Origin: Mucilaginibacter rubeus
GTDB lineage: Bacteria > Bacteroidota > Bacteroidia > Sphingobacteriales > Sphingobacteriaceae
Direction of reading: 5' to 3'
Assembly (NCBI RefSeq): GCF_014643835.1
Contig: NZ_BMKD01000003.1
Span: 310,001 to 374,000, forward strand
DNA length: 64,000 nt
Under the pieces are notes generated by a model. The model saw nothing but the letters and a program-made list of their open reading frames with translations, made no database searches and was not told the DNA's origin. Every line of letters starts with the position of its first letter. Position 1 is the stretch's first letter. Positions 18,041-27,536 of the stretch are shown piece after piece. The position numbers and the translations under genes were made by a program.

Positions 18041-19525
18041 ATGGCTAACAACTTTAAAGAAGAAAGCACCAAAGAAATAAATATCATTATGCAGCAATCG
18101 CAAAGCGCGTTTGAGGCTTACCAAAAAACAAGTGCCGAACAAAAGGCCCTGTTTATAGAAGCTATTGCTGATGAAATAGAAGCACTGGGCGATGCCCTGC
18201 TGCAAAAAGCATCCGAAGAAACTAATCTTCCGTTGCCACGTTTAACCGGCGAGCGCGCACGTACTACTGGTCAGTTGCGCATGTTTGCCGGGATGCTGCG
18301 CGAAGGAAGCTGGGTTGAGGCCAGTATCGATACCGCTTTGCCCGACAGGAAACCATTACCTCGCCCGGATCTCCGCAAAATGCTTGTCCCACTGGGACCG
18401 GTTGTTGTTTTTGGCGCAAGCAATTTCCCATTTGCGTATTCAACCGCAGGTGGCGATACTGCAAGTGCTTTGGGTGCAGGCTGTTCGGTAGTAGTAAAAG
18501 CACACCCTGCCCATGCCGAAACTTCTGAAATGGTTTACCAGGCAATCAAAAAAGCGATAGTGCGCAGCAATATGCCTGAGCATATTTTTCAGCATGTACA
18601 TGGCACATCGTTTGAAAGCGGTAAAGCACTGGTTCAGGCAGATGATACCGCTGCCGTTGGCTTTACAGGCTCAACTGTTGGCGGACTGGCATTGCTGCAA
18701 TATTCATCAGAACGCAAAAAGCCTATCCCCGTATTTTCAGAAATGGGTAGCATCAACCCGGTTATATTTTTACCAGATACTTTGAGCAAAAACGCCGCCG
18801 ACCTGGCTGCGCAATATGCAGGTTCTATTACTTTAGGTGTTGGTCAGTTTTGTACCAATCCGGGCTTAATGCTTGCTATTGAAGGCGAAGGCCTTGATAA
18901 TTTCTATAAACTTTTGGGTAATGGTATTGAAGCTATTAAACCAGCCAAGATGCTGCATGCTGGTATCCATTCGGCTTATGAGAAAAAGAGCCATGCAGCT
19001 TTAGAGCAAAGTGGCGTAAGCAGCGTTGTTAAATCAGCCACAGAGGCTGTTGATATCGAAGCTCAGCCAACCATCGCACTGGTAAGCGCCGAAACTTTCC
19101 TTGAAAACCACCTGTTACGTGAAGAGGTGTTTGGCCCATACTCATTAATGGTAAGCTGTAAAGACGAGCAGGAACTAATCAAAGTTTTAAAATCGGTATC
19201 GGGACAACTCACTACTACAGTAATGGGTACCGACGAGGATTTTGCGGGCCATTCCAACCTGTTGCAATTATTGCCGACCATAGCAGGCAGGGTATTGTTC
19301 AACGGTGTGCCGACTGGTGTTGAGGTTTGTGCCAGTATGGTGCATGGCGGCCCGTTTCCGGCCACTACCGATAGTCGTTTTACAGCGGTAGGTGTTAATG
19401 CAGCTAAACGCTGGGTACGCCCGGTTTGCTACCAAAACTGCCCGGATGCTTTGTTGCCTTTAGCTTTGCAACAGGCCAATCCAGCAAATATTTGGCGTTT
19501 GTTTGACGGCGAATGGAAGAAATAG
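18041..19525 (+). CDS. 2-oxoglutarate semialdehyde (2,5-dioxovalerate) dehydrogenase, NADP+-type ALDH
   Basis: 494 residues, full-length aldehyde dehydrogenase. Catalytic Cys271 is in GQFCTNPG and general base Glu234 in FSEMGS. The N-terminus lacks the usual GEW segment and has PLPRPDLRKMLVPLGPVVVFGASNFPFAYSTAGGDT (key parts PLGPVVVF and SNFPFAYS), which is characteristic of the 2-oxoglutarate semialdehyde dehydrogenase branch. It oxidises 2-oxoglutarate semialdehyde to 2-oxoglutarate, the last step of both hydroxyproline and pentose/hexarate oxidative routes. With the epimerase, dehydrogenase and deaminase nearby it completes hydroxyproline breakdown. It could also serve L-arabinose oxidation, but no other genes of that path are seen here. 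Confidence 0.92.
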   Translation: MANNFKEESTKEINIIMQQSQSAFEAYQKTSAEQKALFIEAIADEIEALGDALLQKASEETNLPLPRLTGERARTTGQLRMFAGMLREGSWVEASIDTALPDRKPLPRPDLRKMLVPLGPVVVFGASNFPFAYSTAGGDTASALGAGCSVVVKAHPAHAETSEMVYQAIKKAIVRSNMPEHIFQHVHGTSFESGKALVQADDTAAVGFTGSTVGGLALLQYSSERKKPIPVFSEMGSINPVIFLPDTLSKNAADLAAQYAGSITLGVGQFCTNPGLMLAIEGEGLDNFYKLLGNGIEAIKPAKMLHAGIHSAYEKKSHAALEQSGVSSVVKSATEAVDIEAQPTIALVSAETFLENHLLREEVFGPYSLMVSCKDEQELIKVLKSVSGQLTTTVMGTDEDFAGHSNLLQLLPTIAGRVLFNGVPTGVEVCASMVHGGPFPATTDSRFTAVGVNAAKRWVRPVCYQNCPDALLPLALQQANPANIWRLFDGEWKK

Positions 19526-19571
19526 TGAGCCGTTAATCATCATCAGATAATCAAATATAAATTATACTTGC

Positions 19572-19602
19572 ACATGCCGGTTCCTCAACAGAGCCGGCAT
19601 GT
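19572..19602 (+). terminator. Hairpin between the ALDH and M24 genes
   Basis: ACATGCCGG at 19572-19580 pairs with CCGGCATGT at 19594-19602, with extra partly paired bases inside. A TTTAATTTT stretch follows. It can end the dehydrogenase transcript. It sits only 13 bases before the next ATG and directly abuts the -7 box of the peptidase gene. Confidence 0.6.
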
Positions 19603-19603
19603 T

Positions 19604-19611
19604 TAATTTTG
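19604..19611 (+). promoter_or_regulatory. -7 box five bases from the M24 start
   Basis: TAATTTTG matches TAnnTTTG exactly, with only four bases between it and the ATG at 19616. If used, transcription would begin at or next to the start codon. The same geometry occurs before the LolD-type gene at 53702-53709. Confidence 0.4.
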
Positions 19612-19615
19612 CATT

Positions 19616-21019
19616 ATGAAACTTCAACGTTTTGATCAGCAGGTTTACGTACAGCGCCGCAATGTTTTAAAACAGAGTATGGGCGCCAACGGTATCATCG
19701 TTTTGTTAGGGAACGAGGATAGCAGCATGAACTATAAAGACAATACCTACCTGTTTAGGCAGGATAGCAGTTTTTTATATTATTTCGGACTTGATGTAGC
19801 AGGTTTGGCAGCCATTATTGATACAGACACCGGTGAGGAAGTGATATTTGGAAACGACCTTACTATCGATGATATCGTCTGGACAGGCACCTTACCATCT
19901 GTAAGTGAGATGGCTGCACTGGTTGGCGTTTCGCAAACAAGGCCTTATGCCGATGTAAAGCATTATATTCATAAGGCGGTTACCGGCAGTCGCCCGGTTC
20001 ATATCCTGCCGCCTTATCGCCCGGAAAATAAAATCAAGCTGGCCGATTGGTTAAACACCAGTCTGGAAGATGTGGCCGGTCGCGTTTCATTGCAATTGGT
20101 AAAAGCGGTAATAGCTCAAAGGGTGATCAAAACTCCGCTTGAAGTTGCCGAGATAGAAAAAGCCGTATCCATAAGCGTTGATATGGAACTGGCAGTAATG
20201 AAATATGCCCGTCCGGGTATCAGGGAATACGAACTGGTAGCCAAAGCGCATGAAGTGGCCATTGCCAATGATTCGCGCTTAGGTTATCCGGTAATCATCA
20301 CCAAACACGGTCAAACACTGCACACGCACTATTACGGCAATATCCTGGAAGAGGGCGATATGGTACTGAGCGATATCGGTGCCGAAAACGCCATGCACTA
20401 CGGCGGTGATTTGACCCGTACCTTCCCGGTAGGCAAGCAGTTTAGCACCCGTCAAAGGGAGTTGTATGATGTGGTTTTGAACTCGATGGATCATGCTATT
20501 AGTATGCTGAAACCCGGCGTACGCTACAAAGATGTACACCTGCAAGCCTGCCAGAAACTGGCCGAAGGCCTGAAAGCGGTAAACCTGATGAAAGGTGACC
20601 CGGCCGAGGCTGTTGCAGCCGGAGCGCATGCCATGTTTTTTCAATGCGGCTTAGGCCACATGCTGGGCATGGATACCCACGATATGGAAGATTTAGGCGA
20701 GCAATACGTTGGCTATACCGATACTTTGAAAAAGGAAACTGCTGTTTTCGGTCTAAAATCATTGAGGTTAGGCCGCGAACTGGAAGCCGGGTATGTGCTT
20801 ACCGTAGAGCCGGGTATCTATATCATCCCCGAATTGATAGATCGTTGGCAGGCCGAAAAGAAATTCGCTGAGTTTATTAATTACGATGTGTTGAATACCT
20901 ATCGTGATTTCGGCGGCATCCGTATCGAGGATAACTTTTTAATAACCGATACAGGTAGCCAGTTATTAGGTAAATATTTGCCTAAAACTCGTCAGGAGAT
21001 TGAGGCTTTGAGAGGATAG
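19616..21019 (+). CDS. M24-family Xaa-Pro aminopeptidase (aminopeptidase P-like)
   Basis: 467 residues, no signal peptide, so cytoplasmic. An N-terminal AMP_N domain (residues about 1-150) precedes the pita-bread fold. The five metal ligands are visible: Asp253 in LSDIGAE, Asp265 in GGDLTRTF, His348 in GLGHMLGMD, Glu398 in TVEPGIYI and Glu438 in GIRIEDNF. This is a dinuclear metal aminopeptidase that removes the residue before proline (or, by family breadth, hydroxyproline). In this locus it would release free imino acids from imported peptides. It follows the 2-oxoglutarate semialdehyde dehydrogenase. Prolidase is a close alternative. Confidence 0.9.
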   Translation: MKLQRFDQQVYVQRRNVLKQSMGANGIIVLLGNEDSSMNYKDNTYLFRQDSSFLYYFGLDVAGLAAIIDTDTGEEVIFGNDLTIDDIVWTGTLPSVSEMAALVGVSQTRPYADVKHYIHKAVTGSRPVHILPPYRPENKIKLADWLNTSLEDVAGRVSLQLVKAVIAQRVIKTPLEVAEIEKAVSISVDMELAVMKYARPGIREYELVAKAHEVAIANDSRLGYPVIITKHGQTLHTHYYGNILEEGDMVLSDIGAENAMHYGGDLTRTFPVGKQFSTRQRELYDVVLNSMDHAISMLKPGVRYKDVHLQACQKLAEGLKAVNLMKGDPAEAVAAGAHAMFFQCGLGHMLGMDTHDMEDLGEQYVGYTDTLKKETAVFGLKSLRLGRELEAGYVLTVEPGIYIIPELIDRWQAEKKFAEFINYDVLNTYRDFGGIRIEDNFLITDTGSQLLGKYLPKTRQEIEALRG

Positions 21020-21050
21020 CGGATAAATAAGAGTGATATGGCGCATAGTT

Positions 21051-21188
21051 GACTCACCCGGTCTGCGCTATGCTGGACCAACCCTCTCTTCGCCTTTGGC
21101 GGAAAGAGGGTAAAGGAAAGAAGAGTAAAACCCCCTCTTTACGCTTGCGTAGAGAGGGGTGACGAGCGCAGCGAAGTCAGGGTGAGTC
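21051..21188. repeat. 138-bp intergenic palindromic element with nested hairpins
   Basis: The ends are GACTCACCC (21051-21059) and GGGTGAGTC (21180-21188). Inside are two strong hairpins, 21081-21111 (ACCCTCT...AGAGGGT) and 21130-21160 (CCCCCTCT...AGAGGGG). No ORF is present. The layout resembles the repetitive intergenic palindromes common in Sphingobacteriaceae. It may act as a bidirectional terminator or a non-autonomous mobile repeat. Confidence 0.75.
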
Positions 21189-21491
21189 GATACGGCGTTT
21201 AATTCTTTACTCGCGTCCAATCATGGGTTATTGTTCTAAAGAGATGATTTTTTAAATCCTTTGTTCGTTTAATTTCTTGAGCTAACGGCCACTTAGCTTT
21301 AACTGAATAGTGGATTCATACGTAACCCTGTATCTTGTTTAATTAATTGATTCTTAGTTGTTTATATATTAAAAATTGAATTTCTGTTAACCCTGTTAAC
21401 CCCCTCGACTCCCTTGCCGGCTTTGCCGTGAACACTTAGTTATTTTATAATTTAAGCGAAGGGCGCTTGAACTTGCAAAAGGGATTAACCA

Positions 21492-21532
21492 AACAAATCG
21501 GCCCGCATCCAAAAGCCGCGGGCCGATTTGTT
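21492..21532 (+). terminator. 15-bp GC-rich hairpin upstream of the S9 peptidase
   Basis: Perfect arms 21492-21506 and 21518-21532 (AACAAATCGGCCCGC and its complement) with an 11-base loop. It lacks a long T tract on plus but is stable enough to act as a terminator or mRNA boundary between the M24 gene and the S9/GH43 pair. Confidence 0.6.
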
Positions 21533-21609
21533 AAATGCCTGCTATGATGTGTTAATTTATGTAAATTTAAACGGGTGGTGTTGAGTAACTTTACCTAACA
21601 CTATAACTT

Positions 21610-23907
21610 ATGACAAGGTACCACCAATATTTACTGTTAACCATTTTTTTAGGGGCTGCAGGTCAATCAGCCGAAGCTCAACATAAAGCTACTCCATATT
21701 ACCCCACCCACGCAGAAGTGCTGCAAAACTACAAAGCGGCCGATGCGCTTGATTCAGCCTTAAAGAAGATTCCGATTATCACCGGCGTCAGGCCCAACTG
21801 GCAGGCTGGGGGGAATGAATTCTGGTACGGTAAAAAAACTGCTAACAACCAAACAGCTTATATTTTGGTTGATCCTGAAAAGGGAACAAAGAAAACCATT
21901 TTTGAAAGCAGTCAGTTAAGTAATGAGGTAAGCAAAGCAACAGGCAAACCTGTGAAAGATGGCGGCTTCCGTATTGAAGATATGTTTTTTAGTGCCGATA
22001 AAAAGCAGGCAACATTTAAAACAGGCGGTACCTGGCTCAAGTGTGATTTGGGCACATTGCAATGCATTAAAACTATCGATACGGTACATCAAAGTTATGA
22101 TAACGAGAAACCACTACAGGAACGCCATTACCGTTGGGAAGGTGTTAGCGCCGATTCTGTATCGCCCGACAAACAATGGGCTGCTTTTGTAAAAGGCGGA
22201 AACATCATCATTAAATCGTTAAAAAACTCAACGGAGATCAAGTTAACCACCGATGGTAATTTAGATAAACCTTACGGCGAGCTTACATGGTCGCCGGATA
22301 GTAAGCACATTGTTGGTTATCGCATTGACCCTAAGAAAACAAAAGAAGTTTATTACTTGCTTAGTTCGGTACCCGGTACCACGCGGGCGGTATTGAAATC
22401 ACATGAGTATGATCAGCCGGGCGATGAATTTACCTCGTATCAGCAATATATATTTAACATCGCTGATAAAAGCGCGATAAAAACCGATGCTGAAAAGATC
22501 GACTTTTTTGGTGCGCCGCGATTGCATTGGCACGATGGCGACAGCCGTTATTTTACCTATGAAAAAGCAGATCGGGGCCACCAGCGTTTCAGGGTTATTG
22601 AGGTAGATGTTACCACCGATAAAACCCGAAACATCATTGATGAAAAAACAAACACTTTTATTTACGAGCAAAGAATCTTTACTTATTACGCCTCCAAAAC
22701 GCATGAGATAGTGTGGATCACCGAGAAAGATGGATGGCGTCATATTTACCTGGTTGATGAATTGAGTGGTAAAGAAAAATTGGTGACCAAAGGCGATTGG
22801 GTAATACGCGATATTGATAGCGTTGATGTTAAGAAAAGGCAGATCTGGTTTAAAGGAAGCGGTAAAAATACCGGTGAAGACCCTTACTTCATGCACTATT
22901 ACCGTATTGACTTTGATGGTAAAAATCTTGTTGACCTTACGCCCGAAAAAGGCAACCATAGCCTAAGCTTTTCGCCCGATAGAAAATATTACATCGATAC
23001 GTATTCGGAAGTTAATATAGCTCCCCGCATTGTAATAAAAAACACAGCCGACCTGAAAACGGTTATGGAGCTTGAACATGCCGATTTGACCGGTCTTTTG
23101 GCCACAGGTGTTAAACTTCCTGAAGTGTTTGTCGCCAAGGCGAGGGATGGCAAAACCGATATCTGGGGCGTGGTATATCGTCCGGCCAATATGGATCCCA
23201 ATAAAAGCTACCCGGTAATTGAAAATATTTATGCCGGCCCGCAGGACTCATTTGTGCCTAAAAGTTTTTCCGCTGTGAATGAGATGCAAAGCATAGCCCA
23301 ACTGGGTTTTATTGTGGTACAAATGGATGGCATGGGTACGGCCAACCGCTCAAAGGCTTTTCATGATGTATGCTGGCATAACCTCGCTGATGCCGGTTTC
23401 GCCGACCGTATTTTATGGATGCAGGCGCTTGCTGCTAAATATCCGCAGGTTGATATCAGCAGGATAGGCGTTTACGGCACATCTGCAGGCGGGCAAAATT
23501 CGGCAGGGGCATTGCTGTTCCACCCTGAATTTTATAAAGCTGCGGTATCTGCCTGTGGCTGTCATGATAATCGAATAGATAAACAATGGTGGAACGAGCA
23601 GTGGATGGGCTACCCTGTTGGGCCGCATTATGAGCAGCAATCAAACATCACTAACGCCGGTAAATTGCAGGGCGATTTGATGCTGATAGTAGGTGAAGCT
23701 GATAATAATGTTCCGCCTGAGTCAACCTTCCGTTTTGCGGATGCGTTGATCAAAAACAATAAAATGTTCGACCTGCTGGTGGTGCCGGGCATGGGTCATA
23801 GCGATGGCGGCCCTTACGGCCGTAAAAAGAAACGCGACTTTTTTGTAAAGCACCTGCTTAATACAGAGCCGCCTGCAAGAAACACCGATGAGTTAGCACA
23901 TAATTAA
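21610..23907 (+). CDS. Exported S9-family dipeptidyl peptidase (DPP-IV-like)
   Basis: 765 residues; signal peptide ends near SAEAQ. An N-terminal beta-propeller (about residues 90-480, with WSPDSK and FSPDRK blade motifs) precedes the alpha/beta-hydrolase domain. The catalytic triad is visible: Ser625 in YGTSAGGQ, Asp698 in GEADNNVPPE and His730 in GMGHSDGG. Enzymes of this family remove N-terminal dipeptides with proline at position 2. It would act in the periplasm on proline/hydroxyproline-rich peptides. The GH43 gene starts 21 bases later, so protein and glycan attack are co-expressed. Prolyl oligopeptidase-type specificity is possible. Confidence 0.9.
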   Translation: MTRYHQYLLLTIFLGAAGQSAEAQHKATPYYPTHAEVLQNYKAADALDSALKKIPIITGVRPNWQAGGNEFWYGKKTANNQTAYILVDPEKGTKKTIFESSQLSNEVSKATGKPVKDGGFRIEDMFFSADKKQATFKTGGTWLKCDLGTLQCIKTIDTVHQSYDNEKPLQERHYRWEGVSADSVSPDKQWAAFVKGGNIIIKSLKNSTEIKLTTDGNLDKPYGELTWSPDSKHIVGYRIDPKKTKEVYYLLSSVPGTTRAVLKSHEYDQPGDEFTSYQQYIFNIADKSAIKTDAEKIDFFGAPRLHWHDGDSRYFTYEKADRGHQRFRVIEVDVTTDKTRNIIDEKTNTFIYEQRIFTYYASKTHEIVWITEKDGWRHIYLVDELSGKEKLVTKGDWVIRDIDSVDVKKRQIWFKGSGKNTGEDPYFMHYYRIDFDGKNLVDLTPEKGNHSLSFSPDRKYYIDTYSEVNIAPRIVIKNTADLKTVMELEHADLTGLLATGVKLPEVFVAKARDGKTDIWGVVYRPANMDPNKSYPVIENIYAGPQDSFVPKSFSAVNEMQSIAQLGFIVVQMDGMGTANRSKAFHDVCWHNLADAGFADRILWMQALAAKYPQVDISRIGVYGTSAGGQNSAGALLFHPEFYKAAVSACGCHDNRIDKQWWNEQWMGYPVGPHYEQQSNITNAGKLQGDLMLIVGEADNNVPPESTFRFADALIKNNKMFDLLVVPGMGHSDGGPYGRKKKRDFFVKHLLNTEPPARNTDELAHN

Positions 23908-23928
23908 TTTTGCTGGGTAGGTAACACA

Positions 23929-26900
23929 ATGCGAAAATTTCAGTTGATAGTTTTCTTTTCCTTGTGTCTGGCTGTTTTAAACAGTTCTGCACAGCAACAA
24001 TCGGCAACAGAGCCGGGTAATGGCAATCCCATTATTCCCGGCTACTTTGCCGACCCAACCGTTCGCAAGTTTGGCGATACCTACTACATTTATGCTACCA
24101 CCGATGGCAACGGCGGCGGGCACGGCCCATCACAGGTTTGGACATCCAAAGATTTTGTGAACTGGACCATGCATGATATGAACTGGCCAACCTCCAATTA
24201 CTATTGGGCCCCGGATGTTATCAATGGTAACGATGGCAAGTATTACATGTACTACTGCCAGCCGGTTGACATTTATGGCGCATCGTCAGCAAGCCCTACC
24301 GGGCCGTGGACGCCCTTACTGCCCGATGGCAAATCAATGATCCCCAATTACTTTATCCCCGGGGTGATTACGCTGGATGGACAAACCTTTAAAGATGATG
24401 ACGGAAAGATCTATATGTTTTGGGGTACCTGGGGCATCTATCCTGATCATGGTTGCGGCGTAGGTTTGTTAAACCCGGATATGCACACCTTTGCCAAAAC
24501 GGCAAAGATTCCCAATACTATTGCGAAAGATTTTTTTGAAGCGCCCTTCATGTTTAAGCGCAAGGGCATCTATTATTTCACCTACTCATCCGGCCTATGC
24601 GAAGACTCCACCTACAGGGTTCAATACGCCATCAGTAAGACCGGGCCAATGGGGCCATTTGAGTTCGGCAAAAACAACCCGGTGCTAAGTACCAATGCTG
24701 ATGGAACTATCCACGGGCCGGGCCACGAGTCGGTTGTGCAGGTGGGAGATGATTTTTATATGGTGTATCACCGCCATAATAACCCGCACTCCAACGGGGG
24801 CTATCACCGGCAGGTTTGCGCAGATAAGATCCTGTTTGATGCCGAAGGCAATATTGAAAAGATTGTTCCTACCCATCTTGGAGTTGGGCTATTAGGAAAA
24901 AGTACTATTAATGCTCCCGACGAAGCTTATCAAAAAAAGGTGACAGCCTCATCTTTTTACAACGAAAATTATAAGCCATCATTTGCACTTGATAACAATA
25001 ACGGCACCTTATGGAAACCTGCCGATAACAGTCGCAAGACGGCTTGGATCACCATCGATTTAGGTGCGATAAAGACCGTGCAGCAGGTATTAACGCAATT
25101 TGAATATGCAACGTGGTACTACCAATACCTTGTAGAATCATCGGTAGATGGCAAAAACTGGAAGCCTTTTGCTGATAGAACAGAGAATAAGCAACATGGC
25201 TCGCCGATGGTAGATTCAGGAAATGCGCAGGCCCGGTTTATACGCTTAACAATTACCGGCACAGAATATCCGGGTTTATACAAAGCGATTTGGAACGTAA
25301 AAGTTTACGGCGAGAGGGTAGTAACTGGCAACGTTGATCCTGTCAATAAAAAAGAAACATCAACGGCTGTAGTTTCAAACGAGAAAGAAGGTTTATTGGT
25401 AAACCTAAACGCCGATAATTTTCAGGCCGGCGAAGCGGTAACCCAATGGGTTAACAAAGGTGCCTTGAGCGGTAGTTTTACTGCGAATGGTAAACCTCCT
25501 GTTATTGATATCATCGCTGGTAAAAAGGCATTGTTGTTTAACGGTACGCAATCGCTTGAATCAACTGTAGCCGTACCCCGGTCGCTTGCCGGCAACAACA
25601 GTTATACTGTATCGTATGAGGTTTACGCCGATCTGATCAAAGATGAAAACCCAGTATTAAGCTGGACAAACGGCGAATCAGATCATCGCAGCGCTACTTT
25701 CGGCTATGGAAGCAACCGAACTGCCGGCGCTGTTCAGCATTTTGGTGTTTCCGACTTTCAATACAAAACAATGCCCGCTGCCGGGAAATGGCACCAGGTT
25801 GTAGTTACGTTTGATGGATCGTTCGAAAAACTATTTGTAGATGGCGAGCTGAATAATGCAGAAAACAAGATGCTGTTTTTACAGCTTGCAGATAAATTTA
25901 TCATCGGTGCAAAAACAAACCGTTCGGCTTATTTTTCAGGTGCTATTTCCTCGCTTAAAATTTATAATCAACCGCTGGCCGATAGTGTGATAAAGCAATG
26001 GGCTTTACACCCTGCCAAATCAGATATCTCCCTTTACCTCGATGCCGCGAAACTTAACTATGGTCCGCTTCAAAAATGGATAAACAACGGAGGTGCAGGC
26101 GGGGCGTTTCAATCTGCTAATGGGCGGGTAGCAGAAGTAAGGGATATTAAAGGAAAAATAGCTGTTAGTTTTAATGGCAAAAGCCCGCTTATGTTTAATA
26201 ACGATGTTGCTGTTAATAGCGAAGAAGGTTACAGCGTAGCATTAAGCGTTTATCAAAGTGCATCAACGCAAAACGGTTCGATACTGAGAGCACAATCGTT
26301 GAAAGAGCCTTTCATCAATGCCGGTGAATATTTAGGTACGGGCAAATGGCACTATGTTATAAAAGCTGTTAGCGGAAATGTCGCTAAATTATATGTAGAT
26401 GGTGCTCTGGTTGCAACAACATCAAATACAGACAAGCTCACCGGCAAGCTTTTACTGGGCGATGGTTTTAATGGTGCGGTATCTAATCTTGTGGTCTATA
26501 AACATAGCTTATCATCAGCAGAAATTAAACAATTGAGCCTGGGTTGGAAACAGAACTATCATCCGCCTATAGCAGGTTCGTTTGCATTTAAAGCTGCTCC
26601 GACGGCTGTAACACCCGGCATGGTTGAAATGGAGGCGCCCGAATATGCTTCTGTAAAATCAAACCTGCAATATGATTTTATTAACGAGACAGATAACCGC
26701 AAATCAAGCGGCTGGCAGGCTGATCCGCATTATATCAGTTATGGGCTTGCGGCCGATAAAAATTATAGCTACTCTTTTAAAGTTAAAGACAACTATGGTA
26801 ATGTAAGTTCAAAAACTGCCGCATTGCCGGTGAGCACATCATCAGCATTATTTAATGTTATTGCAGATGGGTTTACGGTTAATAAAGATTTTGTAATCAA

Positions 26901-27498
26901 TGGCACAACCGGCACTATATGGAATGGTTTGACAGGTGGAGATAAGCCGGATGATAAGGTATTTATAGGAGACGGCGTGCTAACTCTGGAATCAAAAGGT
27001 TCAAACTGGGACGGTAACTTGCCTTATGGGCCATTTTTATACCGTAATGTTTTGGGCGATTTTGTGGCCGAGGTAGAAGTAGCTGACGTAAGTGGCCTTA
27101 AGGACAAAAAGGTGGCCGGTAACAGTGATATGGGCTTGATGGTACGCAAAGCAAAACGACCCGGTACTGAAGGCAGCGAAAACCTGATCCAGAACAGTAT
27201 TTTTCCGGCCTGGAATTGTGGCAACATGCTCACCAATTTTAAAACCGGCGACCGGATGCAAACCAATACCCAAACCGGCTGGAATTATAACCGTTATCTG
27301 CAGATCCAAAAATCGGGTGATGTGTTTTACATCAGGAGCAGTAGTGACGGCATACATTGGACTGATCTGCCCGGAAGTCCGGTATTAAGGCCTGATTTAA
27401 ACGGTGCTGATCTGCAAATCGGCCTTTACCATAGCACCTACGGGCCATACCGTTCATATGTTAAATTCTCTAATTTTAAGCTCATCAGCAGGAAATAA
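23929..27498 (+). CDS. Large secreted multi-domain GH43 glycosidase
   Basis: 1189 residues; signal peptide ends near NSSAQ. The catalytic GH43 five-blade propeller fills about residues 30-325: Asp42 (YFADPTV, base), Asp150 (LDGQTFKDDDG, pKa modulator) and Glu204 (FFEAPFM, acid) are in place. A discoidin/F5-8C-like CBM32 (about 330-465) follows, then two LamG/concanavalin-like domains (about 485-700 and 705-875). The C-terminal region (about 980-1189) resembles a beta-xylosidase-type C-terminal or DUF1349-like sandwich. GH43 enzymes act mostly as alpha-L-arabinofuranosidases, beta-xylosidases or exo-galactanases. The modular build suits plant cell-wall glycans. It is co-transcribed with the S9 peptidase. 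Sugar specificity is not deducible. Confidence 0.9.
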   Translation: MRKFQLIVFFSLCLAVLNSSAQQQSATEPGNGNPIIPGYFADPTVRKFGDTYYIYATTDGNGGGHGPSQVWTSKDFVNWTMHDMNWPTSNYYWAPDVINGNDGKYYMYYCQPVDIYGASSASPTGPWTPLLPDGKSMIPNYFIPGVITLDGQTFKDDDGKIYMFWGTWGIYPDHGCGVGLLNPDMHTFAKTAKIPNTIAKDFFEAPFMFKRKGIYYFTYSSGLCEDSTYRVQYAISKTGPMGPFEFGKNNPVLSTNADGTIHGPGHESVVQVGDDFYMVYHRHNNPHSNGGYHRQVCADKILFDAEGNIEKIVPTHLGVGLLGKSTINAPDEAYQKKVTASSFYNENYKPSFALDNNNGTLWKPADNSRKTAWITIDLGAIKTVQQVLTQFEYATWYYQYLVESSVDGKNWKPFADRTENKQHGSPMVDSGNAQARFIRLTITGTEYPGLYKAIWNVKVYGERVVTGNVDPVNKKETSTAVVSNEKEGLLVNLNADNFQAGEAVTQWVNKGALSGSFTANGKPPVIDIIAGKKALLFNGTQSLESTVAVPRSLAGNNSYTVSYEVYADLIKDENPVLSWTNGESDHRSATFGYGSNRTAGAVQHFGVSDFQYKTMPAAGKWHQVVVTFDGSFEKLFVDGELNNAENKMLFLQLADKFIIGAKTNRSAYFSGAISSLKIYNQPLADSVIKQWALHPAKSDISLYLDAAKLNYGPLQKWINNGGAGGAFQSANGRVAEVRDIKGKIAVSFNGKSPLMFNNDVAVNSEEGYSVALSVYQSASTQNGSILRAQSLKEPFINAGEYLGTGKWHYVIKAVSGNVAKLYVDGALVATTSNTDKLTGKLLLGDGFNGAVSNLVVYKHSLSSAEIKQLSLGWKQNYHPPIAGSFAFKAAPTAVTPGMVEMEAPEYASVKSNLQYDFINETDNRKSSGWQADPHYISYGLAADKNYSYSFKVKDNYGNVSSKTAALPVSTSSALFNVIADGFTVNKDFVINGTTGTIWNGLTGGDKPDDKVFIGDGVLTLESKGSNWDGNLPYGPFLYRNVLGDFVAEVEVADVSGLKDKKVAGNSDMGLMVRKAKRPGTEGSENLIQNSIFPAWNCGNMLTNFKTGDRMQTNTQTGWNYNRYLQIQKSGDVFYIRSSSDGIHWTDLPGSPVLRPDLNGADLQIGLYHSTYGPYRSYVKFSNFKLISRK

Positions 27499-27536
27499 AT
27501 ATGTGATCCACTGTTTGGAGCTCTGAAACTAAGCAA

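Larger units (their letters stand above)
21020..21609. other. 590-bp spacer before the S9 peptidase
   Basis: Holds the palindromic element at 21051-21188, an AT-rich stretch (21240-21450) with no recognisable gene, and the GC-rich hairpin at 21492-21532. The promoter of the S9/GH43 pair should be near 21540-21600; a near-match TAACTTTA lies there without a -33 partner. Confidence 0.5.
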
